A stretch of DNA of 64,000 nt from Curtobacterium pusillum (GTDB lineage: Bacteria > Actinomycetota > Actinomycetes > Actinomycetales > Microbacteriaceae), in the NCBI GenBank assembly GCA_002025645.1, contig CP018783.1, positions 3,844,001 to 3,908,000 of the forward strand, written 5' to 3'. The position numbers and the translations under genes are program-made. This document shows positions 33,059-42,272 of the stretch, piece after piece. Position 1 is the stretch's first letter, and each line of letters starts with the position of its first letter. A model generated the notes under the pieces. That model ran no database searches. It was not told where the DNA came from and saw only the letters and a list, made by a program, of their open reading frames with translations.

Positions 33059-34399
33059 TCAGGCGCGACGGCGACGCAGCCGTTGCAGCAGCAGGCCCCC
33101 GCCCGCGGCCAGCAGGCCGAACGCCCACGCCAGCGGTGTGGTCTCGTCGGCACCGGTGTACGCGAGCGTGCTGCCGGTGCCGCTCGTCGTCGTCGCGACC
33201 GCGGCGGTGGCGACCGGTCGCACGGCGACGACGAACGTCGTCGAGACACCGCCCTGGGTGATGGTGAGGCGGTGGTCCGAGGCGTGCGGGAACGTCACCT
33301 TCGAGGCGTCGCCCCGGGGATCGGCGACGATCTTGTCAGATGCCACCGAGCTCGCCACCGTCGCGCCGAAGCCCGTGCTCACGGAAGCCGGTGCGGTCGG
33401 GTTGCCGAACCGGTCGACGGCGAGCCCGGACACCACGAGCGAGCCGCCCTGCTGCACGGGGATCGACGCGACGGTGCCGAGCGGGTGTCCCTCGCCGTCG
33501 AACGCCGTGATGACGCCACCCGGGGCGACCGACCACACCGTGGTGCCCGGCTTGCCGCTGTCGACGATCGCGAGGACCCCCACCGGAGCCGCCGGGAGCA
33601 CGGTCAGTCGCACGTACTCCGTCGCTGTCGCGGTGCCGCGGAGCGCGACGACCTCGAAGTCGTACGTGCCGGCGACCGTGACCGTGCTGGTGAGCACACC
33701 CGTCTCGACGTTGACGCTGAGGTCGGACGAGGGGGAGTCCTGGATCGCGTACGCCAGCGATCCCGTGCCGCCGGTGGTGCGGAAGGTGTGCGTGAACGTC
33801 GTGCCGGCGGTCGCCGTGAGGGCGAGCGGCTTGGCCTTGGTCCCCGGCTCGGTGAAGACGACCGGCGACGGCGAGACGGTGAGGCGGACGTACTCGGTGA
33901 CCTGGGTCGAGCCGCTGAGGGCGACGACCTCGAAGTCGAACGTGCCGGCCGTCGTCGGCGTACCGCTCAGCACGCCGGTCTCGACGTTCACGGTGAAGTC
34001 CGCCGACGGGGCGTCCTGGATGGCGTACGCGACGGTGCCGTCGCCGCCCGTGGTGGTGAAGGTGTGACTGAACGGCGTGCCGACCGTCCCGGTGAGGGCG
34101 AGCGGCGCGGCCTGGGTCGACGGCTCGGTGAACGCGAGGTCGCTGCCGTCGCTCGGCGCTGCTGCCGGGGCCGCGCTGTCCGTGGCCCTCGCGGCGGGAC
34201 TCGCGCCCGGCGTCGGGCTGGCGCTCGGGGTCGGAGTGGCCGTGGCGTTGGCGGTCGTGCTCGTCGGTGTCGTCGGTTCCGTCGGCGTCGCCGCCGTCGC
34301 GGACGCGCCGACGCCGATGACCGAGCCGATGGCGGTCGCCGCCACGACGATGCCGATCGTCGCCGCACGGCGGACGGGCGGCCTGGTGGACTGGTGCAT
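33059..34399 (-). CDS. LAYTG cell-wall-anchored surface protein 2
   Basis: 446 residues: signal peptide (about 1-35), a Thr/Pro/Ala-rich linker, two He_PIG-type Ig repeats (GTPFSHTFTTTGGDGTVAYAIQD and GTTFTHTFRTTGGTGSLAYAIQD, each followed by NVETGVLS or NVETGVLT), a C-terminal beta domain, then LAYTG, a hydrophobic helix and RRRRA. It is clearly a paralogue of the genes on both sides and probably arose by tandem duplication. ATG 34399 has a long GGGGGGAA site. An inverted GGTTCC-atcac-GGAACC box lies upstream at 34503-34519. A cell-surface role is inferred. Confidence 0.85.
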   Translation of the reverse strand: MHQSTRPPVRRAATIGIVVAATAIGSVIGVGASATAATPTEPTTPTSTTANATATPTPSASPTPGASPAARATDSAAPAAAPSDGSDLAFTEPSTQAAPLALTGTVGTPFSHTFTTTGGDGTVAYAIQDAPSADFTVNVETGVLSGTPTTAGTFDFEVVALSGSTQVTEYVRLTVSPSPVVFTEPGTKAKPLALTATAGTTFTHTFRTTGGTGSLAYAIQDSPSSDLSVNVETGVLTSTVTVAGTYDFEVVALRGTATATEYVRLTVLPAAPVGVLAIVDSGKPGTTVWSVAPGGVITAFDGEGHPLGTVASIPVQQGGSLVVSGLAVDRFGNPTAPASVSTGFGATVASSVASDKIVADPRGDASKVTFPHASDHRLTITQGGVSTTFVVAVRPVATAAVATTTSGTGSTLAYTGADETTPLAWAFGLLAAGGGLLLQRLRRRRA

Positions 34400-34502
34400 G
34401 GTTCCCCCCTGGGAGTCCGGGTCGCGAGCGCCCGGTGGTCGTGCGCTCGTCCGTGCTGACGATACGGTCCGCCGGGCCGTTCCGGGCCGGTCCACACGTC
34501 AC

Positions 34503-34519
34503 GGTTCCATCACGGAACC
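34503..34519. promoter_or_regulatory. GGTTCC-N5-GGAACC inverted repeat upstream of surface protein 2
   Basis: A perfect 6-bp inverted repeat with a 5-bp spacer lies 104 bp upstream of the start of surface protein 2. It may be a regulator site. No equivalent is evident in front of the two sister genes, so shared control is not supported by it. Confidence 0.3.
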
Positions 34520-34560
34520 ACCCGCTCTGACCTGGGGTTTTTCACAGAATCAACCAGAAG

Positions 34561-34606
34561 ACGGACTGGAGGCGCGGGGCGGGCCCGCCCCGCGCCTCCA
34601 GTCCGT
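34561..34606. repeat. 46-bp perfect palindrome (family reference copy)
   Basis: The left 23 bp (ACGGACTGGAGGCGCGGG plus GCGGG) are exactly complementary to the right 23 bp, with no loop. It lies between surface protein 3 and surface protein 2 on the minus strand, so it could act as a terminator hairpin there. The family continues at 47283-47328, 51556-51601 and 58858-58903, all exactly 46 bp. Confidence 0.9.
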
Positions 34607-34628
34607 CAGTGGGTCACCGTGACGTGCC

Positions 34629-36500
34629 TCAGCCGTGTCGGCGACGCAGGCGCCAGACGAGCAGGCCGGCGCCCGAGGCCAGCAGGCCGAGGGCCCCCGC
34701 GAGCGGGCCGGACTCATCGGCCCCGGTGTAGGCCAGCGAACCGTCGGACGAGGAGGAGACGGGCGTCACCGAGACGTCGAAGGTGCTCGTGGCGCCGTCG
34801 AGCGCCACGGTGATCGTGTGGACCGAGGCGTGCGGGAAGCGGATCTGGGTGCTCCACACCGAGGGCAGGAACGTGACCTGGTCGGATCCGATGCTGCTCG
34901 TCACCTTCGGCGCCGGGTCACCGGGGGCGGGCTCCACGGGCGCGGTCGCGTTGCCCCACGCGTCCATGGGAGTCGTCTTGACGTACAGCGAGTCGCCCTG
35001 CCGCACGGGGATCGAGTCGACGTCCTCGTGGGTCGCCGATTCGCCGGTGCCGTCGATGCGGATCAGCTGGTCACCGGGCACGTAGCCCCACGTGGTGTTC
35101 CCGAGCAGCTGCGGGTTCGGGCCGATGAAGGTCTGCAGGTGCGTGGTGGCGCCGGGGGTGACGACCACGTGCACCTCGCGCCGGACCGTCTGCGTGCCGG
35201 ACGTCGCCACGACGTCGAAGCGGTAGTCGCCGGCGATCGTCGGGGTGCCGCTGAGCACGCCGGTCTCGCGGTCGAGGGTGAGGTGATCGGGGATGCGGGC
35301 GTCAGCGTGCGTGGGGTCGGCTTCCGATCCGTCGGAGTACTGGAGCGAGTACCGGACCGGTTCGATCCCGCCGGTCGTCCCGAACTGCTCCGAGAACGCC
35401 TTGCCCGCGGTGGTCCGCACGTCGTTCGAGGTGGGGGAGCCGACGAAGGCGAGCGTGGGGTCCTCGACCGAGACCGGGATCGTCATGGTCAGGCCCTCGG
35501 AGGTCAGGGTCAGCGTGCGGTCGCCCCTTGCGGTGAACGTCGTCTTCCACGTGTTCGTGTCCGCGTTCCAGACGAGCACGTCATCCGGGTCGCTGCTGGT
35601 CAGGACGGACTCCGACGGCATCTCCGTCCCGTTGAGCGGGTTGCTGTAGTGGTCGAACACCGCGGCACTCGTCCAGAGGGAGCCGCCGGGGGCCACCGGG
35701 ACCGCGGTGACGAGGCCGCCACCACCGGACGGATCGACGTCGCCGTCGGCGCTCACGAACCAGGAGGGGTTGTGTCCGTCCTCGTGTGAGTAGACCTGAG
35801 CGCCGATGGTCTCGGCTGCTCCGGGCTCGACGATGATGCGGACGTACTGCGTCGCAGTGTTGCGGGTGTCGGTGGCGAGCACGTCGAAGTCGTACGCGCC
35901 GACGACGGTGGGCTTCCCGCTGAGGAGTCCGTCGTCGCCCCACGAGAACCACTTGAGCGCATCGAAGCCGATGGAGGGGGCGAACCCGTACTCGAGCGGC
36001 CCGTCCCCACCGTGCGCGACGAACTGGTGGGAGAAGTCGCTCCCGGCGGTGACGGTGTAGACGATCCGGTTCGTCCGGCTCGACGGCTGGTCCCAGGTCA
36101 CGGCGGCGTCGGCGGCCGGGGCTGCGTCGGACGTGGGGTCCGTGCTCTCCGCCGGCGTGCCTGCGGCCGGGGTCGGGTCGGTGCCGTCGGCGGTGTCGCC
36201 TGCGGCGGGCGTTGCGTCGGTGCCGTCCGCCGTGTCGGCCGGGTCGGCCGTGGGCGTCGGGGTGGCGTCGGTCGCCGGGTCCGTGGTCGGTGCGGCCGGT
36301 TCGACGACCGTGGTCGGCGCGGTGCCGTCGCCGGTGGTCGCGGTCGTGGCCGCGCCGCTGGTACTGGTGGCGCTGGTCTCGGCGGTGTCGGCGACGGCGG
36401 CGGTCGTGCCGATGCCGATCACGGACGACACGGCGACGAGTGCGACGGTCGCGCCGAACGCTGCGGTACGCCGGAGTGCCGGCGGTGTGGACTGCTTCAC
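34629..36500 (-). CDS. LAYTG cell-wall-anchored surface protein 3
   Basis: 623 residues: signal peptide (about 1-35), a Thr/Ala/Asp-rich linker to about 135, two or three Ig-like He_PIG units (SDFSHQFVAHGGDGPLEYGF and KAFSEQFGTTGGIEPVRYSLQY, each followed by GLLSGKPT or GVLSGTPT), and a C-terminal LAYTG, hydrophobic helix and RRRHG tail. It is the largest of the three paralogues. GTG 36500 has a GGGGGAT site and mirrors the start pattern of surface protein 1. The gap to the LysR gene is 170 bp. No sortase gene is seen in this window. Confidence 0.85.
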   Translation of the reverse strand: MKQSTPPALRRTAAFGATVALVAVSSVIGIGTTAAVADTAETSATSTSGAATTATTGDGTAPTTVVEPAAPTTDPATDATPTPTADPADTADGTDATPAAGDTADGTDPTPAAGTPAESTDPTSDAAPAADAAVTWDQPSSRTNRIVYTVTAGSDFSHQFVAHGGDGPLEYGFAPSIGFDALKWFSWGDDGLLSGKPTVVGAYDFDVLATDTRNTATQYVRIIVEPGAAETIGAQVYSHEDGHNPSWFVSADGDVDPSGGGGLVTAVPVAPGGSLWTSAAVFDHYSNPLNGTEMPSESVLTSSDPDDVLVWNADTNTWKTTFTARGDRTLTLTSEGLTMTIPVSVEDPTLAFVGSPTSNDVRTTAGKAFSEQFGTTGGIEPVRYSLQYSDGSEADPTHADARIPDHLTLDRETGVLSGTPTIAGDYRFDVVATSGTQTVRREVHVVVTPGATTHLQTFIGPNPQLLGNTTWGYVPGDQLIRIDGTGESATHEDVDSIPVRQGDSLYVKTTPMDAWGNATAPVEPAPGDPAPKVTSSIGSDQVTFLPSVWSTQIRFPHASVHTITVALDGATSTFDVSVTPVSSSSDGSLAYTGADESGPLAGALGLLASGAGLLVWRLRRRHG

Positions 36501-36671
36501 GGGATCCCCCTCGGATGCCTGGACGGGACACTCGACGAGCGTCCTCTACCCAGGGAATGTCCGGGCGTGACGAGTCCTGACGGGCCGCAGGTCACGGATC
36601 GGTCACGACGTCCGCACCGGTGTCAGCGACGGCCGTGGCGGGGCCGCACCGTGCCTCCCGACTGGTGCGCC

Positions 36672-37574
36672 TCAGTCGCCGACCGTCGCGGCCGCGCGCT
36701 CGAGCGCGTGGCGCAGTGCCCGCACGGCCGGTGACGACGAACCGGCGGTGCGCACCACCGTGAAGATGGTCCGTCGCGGGTGCTCGGGCAGCTCGACCAG
36801 TCGGCAGGTCGTCGTGCGGCCGGTCCACATCAGGTCGGGCATCAGGCTCACGGCGTTCCCGGACTCGACGAGCCGGATCTGCGTCTGCAGGTCGGCGGTC
36901 TCGTACCGGACGTCGGGCTCGAAGCCCCAGCGCCGACAGACCTGCTCGGCGAAGTGCCGCGATGCCGTGCCGCGCGGCTCCATCACCCAGGGCAGGGCCT
37001 CGGCGTCCTCGATCGACGACACCGGGGCGAGTGCGGTGTCGATCGGGGGCAGTGCGAGCCGGACCGCGTCGGTGGTCAGGTCCGACCGGTCGAGCCCGGG
37101 CAGGTGCGGCGCCGCGTGCGCGGGGTACTGCTCAGCGATGACCATGTCGAAGTCGCGGGCCCAGGTCTCGTGCAGGGCGGTCTCCGGTTCCCGCTGCACC
37201 ATCTCGACGCGGACGTCCGGGTGCTCGGTCGCCATGGCGTGCAGGGCGTTCGGCATCAGGGCGAGGGCCGCCGACTGGAACACCGCGACGCGGATCCGTC
37301 CCTGCACGGTCGGCATGGTCTCCTCGACCTGGGACTGGGCCAGCTCGAGGACGTCCATCACGTGCGCGGCCGCCTGCACCAGGACCTCCGCCTGCGGGGT
37401 GAGCTGCAGTCGCCGCCCAGCCTTCCGGAGCAGCGGCACACCGACCTCGCGTTCCAGCGCGCTGAGCTGCTGCGAGACGGCCGACGGGGTGAAGTTCACG
37501 GCCTCGGCGACGGCGGCGATCGTGCCCCGGATGGAGAGCTCCCGGAGCAGGACGAGGCGGCGGACGTCGAGCAT
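36672..37574 (-). CDS. LysR family transcriptional regulator
   Basis: A 300-residue LTTR with the N-terminal winged helix in residues 1-60 (LRELSIRGTIAAVAEAVNFTPSAVSQQLSALEREVGVPLL) and a periplasmic-binding-like effector domain. It is divergent from putA with 81 bp between, the common arrangement for a regulator of the adjacent operon, so control of proline catabolism is inferred. The ATG at 37574 begins the canonical HTH. No clean inverted repeat stands out to me in the gap. Confidence 0.85.
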   Translation of the reverse strand: MLDVRRLVLLRELSIRGTIAAVAEAVNFTPSAVSQQLSALEREVGVPLLRKAGRRLQLTPQAEVLVQAAAHVMDVLELAQSQVEETMPTVQGRIRVAVFQSAALALMPNALHAMATEHPDVRVEMVQREPETALHETWARDFDMVIAEQYPAHAAPHLPGLDRSDLTTDAVRLALPPIDTALAPVSSIEDAEALPWVMEPRGTASRHFAEQVCRRWGFEPDVRYETADLQTQIRLVESGNAVSLMPDLMWTGRTTTCRLVELPEHPRRTIFTVVRTAGSSSPAVRALRHALERAAATVGD

Positions 37575-37655
37575 GCTGACACTTTAGCTTCGCTGAACGG
37601 TATCCATCACGAACCGTTGCTTCCGCTGATGGGTCGGGCGCTCCACACTGATCCC

Positions 37656-40600
37656 ATGACGACCCTGCACGAGCACCCCGCCACCGACCACGACGCCCTC
37701 GCGGACCAGTCCGTCGCGCTCGTGCGACAGTGGCTCGCCGAAGCCGAGACCTACCCGGTCGACGGCTCGGCGAAACAGCTCGCGGGGGTCCTCGCCGACC
37801 CGGCCGGCCTCGACTTCGCCGTCGGGTTCGTCGACGGGGTCGTCCGGCCCGAGGACCTCGGGGTCGCCGCCCGCAAGCTCCGCGCGATCGCCCCTGGTGC
37901 GCCCGGCTTCCTGCCCGCCGCGCTCCGCGGGCTCGTCCGCCTCGGTGGCGGGATGGCACCGGCGCTGCCCGGCGTCGTCGTGCCGATCGCGCGCCGCGTG
38001 CTCCGGAACATGGTCGGCCACCTCATCGTCGACGCGACCGACGCCAAGCTCGGGCCCGCCATCGCCAAGATCAAGCGCGACGGCGTGCGGCTCAACGTCA
38101 ACCTGCTCGGTGAGGCCGTGCTCGGCGAGGGCGAGGCAGCCCGCCGGCTCGAGGGCACGCACAAGCTCCTCGCCCGCGACGACGTCGACTACGTGTCGAT
38201 CAAGGTCTCCTCGACGGTGCACCCGCACTCCCCGTGGGCGTTCGACCACGCGGTCGAGGACATCATCGAGAAGCTCCGGCCGCTCTTCCGCCGTGCCGCA
38301 TCGGCGTCCCCGGCCAAGTTCATCAACCTCGACATGGAGGAGTACAAGGACCTCGACCTCACCATCGCGGTCTTCACGAAGCTCCTCGACGAGCCGGAGT
38401 TCCTCGGCCTCGAAGCCGGCATCGTGCTCCAGGCGTACCTGCCCGACGCGCTCGCCGCGATGGAGCACCTGCAGGAGTGGTCCGCCGCCCGCCGTGCCCG
38501 TGGTGGTGCCGGCATCAAGGTCCGTCTGGTGAAGGGTGCGAACCTGCCCATGGAGCAGGTCGAGGCCTCGGTGCACGGCTGGCCGCTCGCCACCTGGCAC
38601 ACCAAGCAGGACTCCGACACCAATTACAAGCGCGTGCTGGACTGGGCGCTGACGCCGTCGCGCATCGAGAACGTCCGCATCGGGGTCGCCGGCCACAACC
38701 TGTTCGACGTCGCCCACGCTTGGCTGCTCGCCGGGGAGCGCGGCGTCCGGGACGGCATCGAGTTCGAGATGCTCCTCGGCATGGCGCAGGGACAGGCCTC
38801 GGCGGTGAAGAACACCGTCGGCTCGCTCCTGCTCTACACGCCGGTCGTGCACCCGCAGGAGTTCGACGTCGCGATCGCGTACCTGATCCGCCGACTCGAA
38901 GAAGGCGCATCGCAGGAGAACTTCATGTCCGCGGTGTTCTCGCTGGTGTCCTCGCCGGAGCTCTTCGCCCGTGAAGAGGAGCGCTTCCGTTCCTCCCTCG
39001 AGCCGCTCGCCACACCCGAGGGCCTGGCTGCACCCGCGTCCCACCGTGTCGCCGACCGCTACGCGGCCGTCGGTCGCCCCGGCGTCGGACACTTCGAGAA
39101 CACCCCGGACACCGACCCGTCGGTGGCGTCCTTCCGTGAATGGGGAGCGGCGATCACCGCGCGCGTCGCGTCGTCGACGCTGGGCGTCGCTGCCGTCCAG
39201 GAGGCACGGGTCGACTCCGCCACGACGCTCGACTCGGCGCTCGCTCGCGTCCGGGACGCCGGTGCCGTCTGGGGGACCTGGTCCGGTGCCGCGCGCGGCG
39301 CGGTCCTGCACGCCGTCGGTGACGCTCTCGAGGCGAACCGTGCCGCCCTCGTCGAGGTGATGGCGTCCGAGACCGGCAAGACGATCGACCAGGCCGACCC
39401 CGAGGTCTCCGAGGCGATCGACTTCGCACACTTCTACGGCTCGCTCGCCGCGTCGCTCGACGATGTCGACGGTGCGACCTTCACGCCCTCGGCGCTGACG
39501 CTCGTCGCGCCGCCGTGGAACTTCCCGGTCGCGATCCCCGCCGGGTCGACCCTCGCCGCGCTCGCCGCCGGGTCCGCCGTGGTGCTCAAGCCCGCGCCGC
39601 CCGCCGAGCGCTGTGGTGCCGTCCTCGCCTCGATCATGTCGACCGCGTTCGACGCGATGGGTGCGCCGGCGGACGTGCTCGCCTTCCTACAGGTGTCGGA
39701 GAGCGACCTCGGGCAGCAGCTCGTCGCCTCGCCGCTCGTCGACCGGGTCATCCTCACCGGGGCGTACGAGACCGCCGAGCTCTTCCGCTCGTTCCGGCCC
39801 GACCTGCCCCTGCTCGCCGAGACCTCCGGCAAGAACGCGATCATCGTGACGCCCTCGGCGGACCTCGACCTCGCCGTGAAGGACGTCGTCGCCTCGGCCT
39901 TCGGGCACGCCGGGCAGAAGTGCTCCGCGGCGTCGCTCGTCGTGCTCGTCGGTTCCGTCGCCACGTCGCGTCGCTTCCGGTCGCAGCTCGTCGACGCCGT
40001 GTCCTCGCTCACCGTCGGCTACCCGACCGACCCCACCACGCAGATGGGACCGGTCATCGAGCCTGCTGCCGGCAAGCTGCTCGACGGCCTCACGAAGCTC
40101 GGTGCGGGGGAGTCGTGGGCGGTCCAGCCGGCCAAGCTCGACGACTCCGGCAAGCTCTGGAGCCCGGGTGTCCGCCAGGGCGTCCGTCGTGGCTCGGCGT
40201 TCCACCGCACGGAGTACTTCGGTCCGATCCTCGGCGTGATGACGGCGAAGACCCTCGACGAGGCGATCGACATCGTCAACGAGGTCGACTACGGCCTGAC
40301 CTCGGGCCTGCACTCCCTCGACTCCGCTGAGATCGGCACGTGGTTGTCGCGCATCGAGGCGGGCAACCTCTACGTCAACCGGGGCATCACCGGCGCGATC
40401 GTCCGACGCCAGCCGTTCGGTGGCTGGAAGAAGTCTGCCGTCGGTGCCGGGACGAAGGCGGGTGGGCTGAACTACCTGCTCGGGCTCGGGTCGTGGACGT
40501 CCGCTCCGGCTGCGTCCGGTTCGGCGTCCGCCGGTGTCGCGGTGTCGCAGCCGGTGTCCGCGTTCGTACGTGCCGCGGGTGTGGCGTCGCCGTCGCTCGA

Positions 40601-41147
40601 CCGGGCCGTCGCCTCGGACCAGCGCGCATGGGACTCCCTGTTCGGGACCGCCACCGACGTGTCGGCCCTGACCGCCGAGCGGAACATCGCGCGGTACCTG
40701 CCGTTCCCGGCCGTGCACGTGCGGTTGGCGTCCCCTGCTTCGGCTGCTTCGGTCGCTGAGGACGCCGTTGCCGATCTGGTCCGGGTCATCGCGGCGTCGG
40801 TCCGCGCCGGCACGACGATCGACGTCTCGACGGTGTCGACCTTGCCGTCCGCGGTCGTGTCGGCCGTGCGGGCGCTGCCGAACGTCCGGTCGCTGACGCA
40901 GTCGCACTCCTACGCCGCGTTCGCCTCGGCGGTCGCGAGCGGGCCGTCGACGCGGGTCCGGCTCATCGGCGGAGACGTCTCGGCGCTGTACACGGCGATC
41001 GGTGGGCGCCCGGACGTCGCGGTCTACGCCGAGCCGGTCACCGAGGCCGGTCGGATCGAGATCCTGCCGTTCGTCCGGGAGCAGGCGGTGTCGATCACGG
41101 CGCACCGGTTCGGTACGCCGAACCACCTAACGGACGCGCTGATCTAG
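37656..41147 (+). CDS. putA: bifunctional proline dehydrogenase / glutamate-semialdehyde dehydrogenase
   Basis: A 1163-residue PutA. The N-terminal proline dehydrogenase barrel covers about 80-400 (DYVSIKVSSTVHPHS, KFINLDMEEYKDLDLT, VRLVKGANLPMEQ). The aldehyde dehydrogenase domain covers about 480-930, with the catalytic Glu near 722 (LLAETSGKNAIIV) and Cys756 (GHAGQKCSAASLV). About 230 further C-terminal residues form a degenerate domain, as in type B PutAs. It oxidises proline to glutamate in two steps. It has no N-terminal DNA-binding domain, so it does not self-regulate. The divergent LysR is the probable regulator. ATG 37656 is preceded by a short AT-poor leader. Confidence 0.93.
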   Translation: MTTLHEHPATDHDALADQSVALVRQWLAEAETYPVDGSAKQLAGVLADPAGLDFAVGFVDGVVRPEDLGVAARKLRAIAPGAPGFLPAALRGLVRLGGGMAPALPGVVVPIARRVLRNMVGHLIVDATDAKLGPAIAKIKRDGVRLNVNLLGEAVLGEGEAARRLEGTHKLLARDDVDYVSIKVSSTVHPHSPWAFDHAVEDIIEKLRPLFRRAASASPAKFINLDMEEYKDLDLTIAVFTKLLDEPEFLGLEAGIVLQAYLPDALAAMEHLQEWSAARRARGGAGIKVRLVKGANLPMEQVEASVHGWPLATWHTKQDSDTNYKRVLDWALTPSRIENVRIGVAGHNLFDVAHAWLLAGERGVRDGIEFEMLLGMAQGQASAVKNTVGSLLLYTPVVHPQEFDVAIAYLIRRLEEGASQENFMSAVFSLVSSPELFAREEERFRSSLEPLATPEGLAAPASHRVADRYAAVGRPGVGHFENTPDTDPSVASFREWGAAITARVASSTLGVAAVQEARVDSATTLDSALARVRDAGAVWGTWSGAARGAVLHAVGDALEANRAALVEVMASETGKTIDQADPEVSEAIDFAHFYGSLAASLDDVDGATFTPSALTLVAPPWNFPVAIPAGSTLAALAAGSAVVLKPAPPAERCGAVLASIMSTAFDAMGAPADVLAFLQVSESDLGQQLVASPLVDRVILTGAYETAELFRSFRPDLPLLAETSGKNAIIVTPSADLDLAVKDVVASAFGHAGQKCSAASLVVLVGSVATSRRFRSQLVDAVSSLTVGYPTDPTTQMGPVIEPAAGKLLDGLTKLGAGESWAVQPAKLDDSGKLWSPGVRQGVRRGSAFHRTEYFGPILGVMTAKTLDEAIDIVNEVDYGLTSGLHSLDSAEIGTWLSRIEAGNLYVNRGITGAIVRRQPFGGWKKSAVGAGTKAGGLNYLLGLGSWTSAPAASGSASAGVAVSQPVSAFVRAAGVASPSLDRAVASDQRAWDSLFGTATDVSALTAERNIARYLPFPAVHVRLASPASAASVAEDAVADLVRVIAASVRAGTTIDVSTVSTLPSAVVSAVRALPNVRSLTQSHSYAAFASAVASGPSTRVRLIGGDVSALYTAIGGRPDVAVYAEPVTEAGRIEILPFVREQAVSITAHRFGTPNHLTDALI

Positions 41148-41284
41148 GCGCGGCGGCGGTCGGGCGCTCGGCTGGGGCGGGTCGCTGTCCGGTCGCCGCA
41201 CCACCTCGGGCGGCCGTCAGGTGCGGAGCGTTGCGTCAGATGGGCGCCGGACCCTGCCGGCCGATTCCCTGAGGAGCACTCCCC

Positions 41285-41725
41285 GTGACTGAACCCTTCG
41301 CCCGCCCCACCGCCCTGGCCCACGTCCGCGTGACCGTGACCGACATCCACCGCAGCAAGGCCTTCTACCAGCAGCTGCTCGGGACCGATCCGGCCATCGA
41401 CTTCAGCGACCAGGTCGACGAGCCCGGCGTCCTGGAGGATCGGGAGCGCTTCTACGGCGGCAGCGTCTTCCAGCTCGGTGACCAGGTGTTCGGGCTGCGT
41501 CCGGTCGCTCCCGCGGGTCAGCGGTTCAACCCGGACACCGTCGGGCTCGACCACGTGAGCTTCGTCGTCGGGTCGGTCGACGAGCTGCACGCCGCTGCCG
41601 CACGCCTCGACGAGGCCGGGGTCGAGCACGGGGAGGTCACCGACCTCGGCGACGCGGGCATGGTCATCCTGTCGGTGCAGGACCCCGACGACATCAACCT
41701 CGAGCTGGCGGCGCTGAAGAGCTGA
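41285..41725 (+). CDS. VOC family protein (glyoxalase/dioxygenase fold)
   Basis: A 146-residue vicinal-oxygen-chelate protein: LAHVRVTVTDIHRSKAFYQQLLG at the start supplies the first metal ligand region, and GLDHVSFVVGSVDELHAAAARLDEAGVEHG with LSVQDPDDINLELAALKS gives the second half. The His and Glu metal ligands (H14-like and E near the end) are kept. A glyoxalase-like or bleomycin-resistance-like role cannot be resolved. GTG 41285 has an AGGAG site just upstream. It is convergent with the thioesterase gene, separated by a 60-bp hairpin. Confidence 0.85.
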   Translation: MTEPFARPTALAHVRVTVTDIHRSKAFYQQLLGTDPAIDFSDQVDEPGVLEDRERFYGGSVFQLGDQVFGLRPVAPAGQRFNPDTVGLDHVSFVVGSVDELHAAAARLDEAGVEHGEVTDLGDAGMVILSVQDPDDINLELAALKS

Positions 41726-41763
41726 CGCGGCTCGCTGGTCTGGCGCTGGTGCCGACCGCCGCT

Positions 41764-41823
41764 GCACAACCAAAGTGCGTTCGCACCGCGGTTTCCCGTG
41801 GTGCGAACGCACTTTGGTTGTGC
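41764..41823. repeat. 60-bp hairpin with perfect 24-bp arms (terminator-like)
   Basis: GCACAACCAAAGTGCG plus TTCGCACC (41764-41787) is exactly complementary to 41800-41823, with a 12-nt loop (part of which also pairs). It lies between two converging genes and can terminate both. No T-tract is present. Perfect long arms with outward-reading GTGCG blocks resemble the GTGCGA motifs near the glycosylase gene. Confidence 0.85.
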
Positions 41824-41828
41824 GCCGG

Positions 41829-42272
41829 TCAGTCCGCCGGGACCGACGCGGGGGCGCTCATCGTCGCCGTCGCGAGCTCGCGGAGGGAATCCGGCAGCGG
41901 CCTCGGGCGGCGCGCACCCTCGCGGTCGATGATGACGTGCGCGAACTCACCCGTCGCGAGCAGGGCACCGTCGGACTGCCGGAACAGGCCGAACTCCCAC
42001 GACAGGCTCGTGTTCCCGAGGTGCTTCGAACGCATCCCGACCTCGATGACGTCCGGCCACACCGCCGACTCGACGAACCGGCAGCTCGACGACACGAGCA
42101 CGGCGATCCACTCGGACGAGAACGGATCGAGGCCGGCTTCCTCGCGGAACCAGTAGGTGGCGGCGTTGTCCATCGCGCTGTAGTAGATCGTGTTGTTCAC
42201 GTGCCCGAACATGTCGTTGTCGTTCCACCGTGTGGGGTAGACGCGGACGAAGGGGTAGTCGGCGATGGTCAT
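41829..42272 (-). CDS. acyl-CoA thioesterase (hot-dog fold)
   Basis: A 147-residue 4HBT-type hot-dog thioesterase. The active-site region YPTRWNDNDMFGHVNNTIYYSAMD includes the catalytic Asp at about 18-20 and GHVNN, as in 4-hydroxybenzoyl-CoA/YbgC-like enzymes. The ATG at 42272 overlaps the TetR gene's stop, so the two are one operon with the regulator first. It probably hydrolyses acyl-CoA thioesters. The link to the acyl-CoA dehydrogenase divergent from the regulator suggests fatty-acid or acyl-CoA metabolism. Confidence 0.88.
   Translation of the reverse strand: MTIADYPFVRVYPTRWNDNDMFGHVNNTIYYSAMDNAATYWFREEAGLDPFSSEWIAVLVSSSCRFVESAVWPDVIEVGMRSKHLGNTSLSWEFGLFRQSDGALLATGEFAHVIIDREGARRPRPLPDSLRELATATMSAPASVPAD

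Noticed and set aside
31141..33261. 706-codon open frame antisense to the LAYTG gene 1
   Set aside because: Composition follows the repeated codons of the sense gene. No conserved motif, and the sense gene has a signal peptide and sorting signal.
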